The notes beneath the pieces were generated by a model, which was not told the origin of the DNA, ran no database searches, and was given only the letters and a program-made list of their open reading frames with translations. 64,000 bases of DNA from an uncultured Actinomycetes bacterium (GTDB lineage Bacteria; Actinomycetota; Acidimicrobiia; Acidimicrobiales; RAAP-2): assembly GCA_903828785.1 (NCBI GenBank), contig CAIKNP010000010.1, forward strand, positions 1-64,000, given 5' to 3'. Of this stretch, positions 62,877 to 64,000 are shown piece after piece. Both the position numbers and the translations under genes were made by a program. Each line of letters starts with the position of its first letter. Position 1 is the stretch's first letter.

Positions 62877-62882
62877 ATTCTA
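62877..62882 (-). promoter_or_regulatory. -10 box deciding the ATG at 62869 (leaderless)
   Basis: TAGAAT on the minus strand, 7 bases, ATG at 62869, in the gap after dnaE. Confidence 0.5.
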
Positions 62883-62910
62883 CGGCGCGCAGCCCTAGGG
62901 GAAAAATCCG

Positions 62911-64000
62911 CTAGGCGCGGATGACGTGCCGGCCGAACTCCGAACGGAGATCCGGTACCACGGCGGCGATGGAAACCTTGAAATCATCACCTAAACGGAA
63001 GGCCTGGCCCGCGTCGCCGGCTTCGAGCACTACCGGTGAAGGTCCGGGGTGTTGGGTCAAAATCTCTCGCAAACGTGCGATCGTTGATCCGGTCAGCTCC
63101 TCGGGGCGAAGGGCGAGTCGAAGTTCTTGGGGGCCCGATTCGGTTTTGAGGACCGTGAGATCGACGACGCTAAAACGAATCTCGTCCTCGCGGTCATCGA
63201 TACGCACTTTCGCCAGGACGATATTGTCCTTGGTGAGTGAGCCACTCACCCGGCTAAAGGCCGCGGACGAAACGTTCACTTCCATCGACCCGCCCAGGTC
63301 TTCGAGCACGGTGCGAGCGTAGGGCTTGCCCTCCTTGGTGGTGCGCACCGTCACCTCGGACAAGATGCCACCGACGGTGAAGGGGTTGGGCAGTCTCCCA
63401 ACCTCGGCGGCGTGATCCTTGAGGTAGGAAATGGTGCCGTCGGCCCTGGTCGCCAGGATCTGTTCAACGGCGTAGAGCGGGTGGTCAGAGACGTAGGTAC
63501 CCAGCATTTCTCGTTCGAAGTCGAGCTTGACGTTCTTTTCGTATTCGGCCGTGGGAATGGGGGTATCGGTTCCCTCCCAGTCATTGGCGCTGTCTTCGCC
63601 CATGGCCGAAAACAAGGTACTAATACCCATGGCCATGTCCTTGCGTCTATTCATCGTCGTTTCGATCAGTTCGTCGACCTTGAGGCTAAAGCCCAAGCGG
63701 GCGACGCCCAGCGAGTCGAAGGCGCCAGCCTTGATCAGCGACTCCATGGTTCGTCGGTTCAGCACCGAAGGATCGACGCGACGTAAGAAGTCGTAAACGT
63801 CGGCGAAGGGACCCCCACTGGCGCGCTCGGCCACAATTTTCTCAATCAGTGCTTCACCAACATTACGGATCGCGGCCATACCAAAGACGATGGTTCGCTC
63901 TCTGGCCTTGGACGGGGTGAAATCAGCGAAGGATTGATTAACGTCGGGCACGTCAACCGTGATATTCATCATGCGCGCTTCGTTGAGGTAGAGCGCAGCC
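62911..64000 (-). CDS. dnaE: DNA polymerase III alpha subunit, C-terminal part (cut by window edge)
   Basis: Replicative polymerase. About 363 residues are visible; the 5' part lies beyond the right edge, where the frame is still open (ALYLNEARMMNITV). It includes the end of the polymerase thumb and helix-hairpin-helix region (VFGMAAIRNVGEALIEKIV, DFLRRVDPSVLNRRTMESLIKAGAFDS), the LGTYVSDHPLYAVE block and the OB fold (FTVGGILSEVTVRTTKEGKPYARTVLEDLGG). The ATG at 63972 is internal, not the start. Confidence 0.96.
   Translation of the reverse strand, partial: AALYLNEARMMNITVDVPDVNQSFADFTPSKARERTIVFGMAAIRNVGEALIEKIVAERASGGPFADVYDFLRRVDPSVLNRRTMESLIKAGAFDSLGVARLGFSLKVDELIETTMNRRKDMAMGISTLFSAMGEDSANDWEGTDTPIPTAEYEKNVKLDFEREMLGTYVSDHPLYAVEQILATRADGTISYLKDHAAEVGRLPNPFTVGGILSEVTVRTTKEGKPYARTVLEDLGGSMEVNVSSAAFSRVSGSLTKDNIVLAKVRIDDREDEIRFSVVDLTVLKTESGPQELRLALRPEELTGSTIARLREILTQHPGPSPVVLEAGDAGQAFRLGDDFKVSIAAVVPDLRSEFGRHVIRA

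Overview
The window is one stretch of an actinobacterial chromosome, probably of class Acidimicrobiia (this placement is inferred; no search was run). The evidence is the partial 16S rRNA at the left edge, an actinobacterial-type integration host factor, the gene order aroC-aroK-aroB-aroQ-efp-nusB-pyrR...pyrF-mihF-gmk-rpoZ-coaBC-metK-priA-def-fmt-rpe-ribD, and frequent leaderless start codons. Genes are packed tightly. Neighbours commonly overlap by 1 or 4 bases, and the only gene-free stretch over 300 bases is the 16S leader (505-922). I see no tRNA gene, CRISPR array, insertion sequence or prophage gene.

Layout, left to right. 1-922: 5' third of a 16S rRNA gene on the minus strand, with its leader and promoter region. 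923-9575: ppc, then the arginine operon, transcribed argC-argB-argF-argR-argG-argH. 9637-10533: an EamA-type permease on the plus strand. 10489-16763: infC-rpmI-rplT, an rRNA 2'-O-methyltransferase, pheS-pheT and an acyl-ACP thioesterase-like protein. 16979-20864: a DUF1844-type protein, then rpe-ribD-ribBA-ribH and a cold-shock-like protein. 20893-30362 continues with def-fmt, a prolyl aminopeptidase-like hydrolase, priA, metK, coaBC, rpoZ, gmk, mihF, pyrF and pyrD. 30359-37575: carB, carA, pyrC, pyrB and pyrR, with a PyrR-binding-like RNA element in the pyrR leader. 37671-44778: an aerobic respiration and copper block containing coxC, coxA, coxB, a second cupredoxin, a small membrane protein, ctaG and a membrane-SCO1 fusion. 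44791-49001: nusB, efp and the aro genes. 49037-53294: nfuA, a cysteine-cluster protein, small proteins, a lipoprotein, tyrS and a DinB-like protein. 53380-59414: ccdA and the menaquinone genes menD, menH, menA, menB and a frameshifted menE. 59498-64000: a DUF255 protein, two unrecognised proteins and the 3' part of dnaE.

The genes fit an aerobic heterotroph that makes its own arginine, pyrimidines, aromatic precursors, riboflavin precursors and menaquinone. CarAB supplies carbamoyl phosphate to both PyrB and ArgF. Menaquinone and the cox block supply respiration, while CtaG and the SCO domain probably load copper into the oxidase.

The most unusual material is the oxidase block. CoxA lacks the K-channel lysine and carries two extra N-terminal membrane helices. 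The Mg-site ligands are changed in both CoxA and CoxB. A secreted cupredoxin with a partial CuA-like ligand set precedes coxB, and SCO1 is fused to a large membrane domain. The second strong signal is a uniform leaderless promoter pattern, TANNNT followed 6-7 bases later by ATG or GTG, in front of about 17 first-in-operon genes. It revises several start codons.
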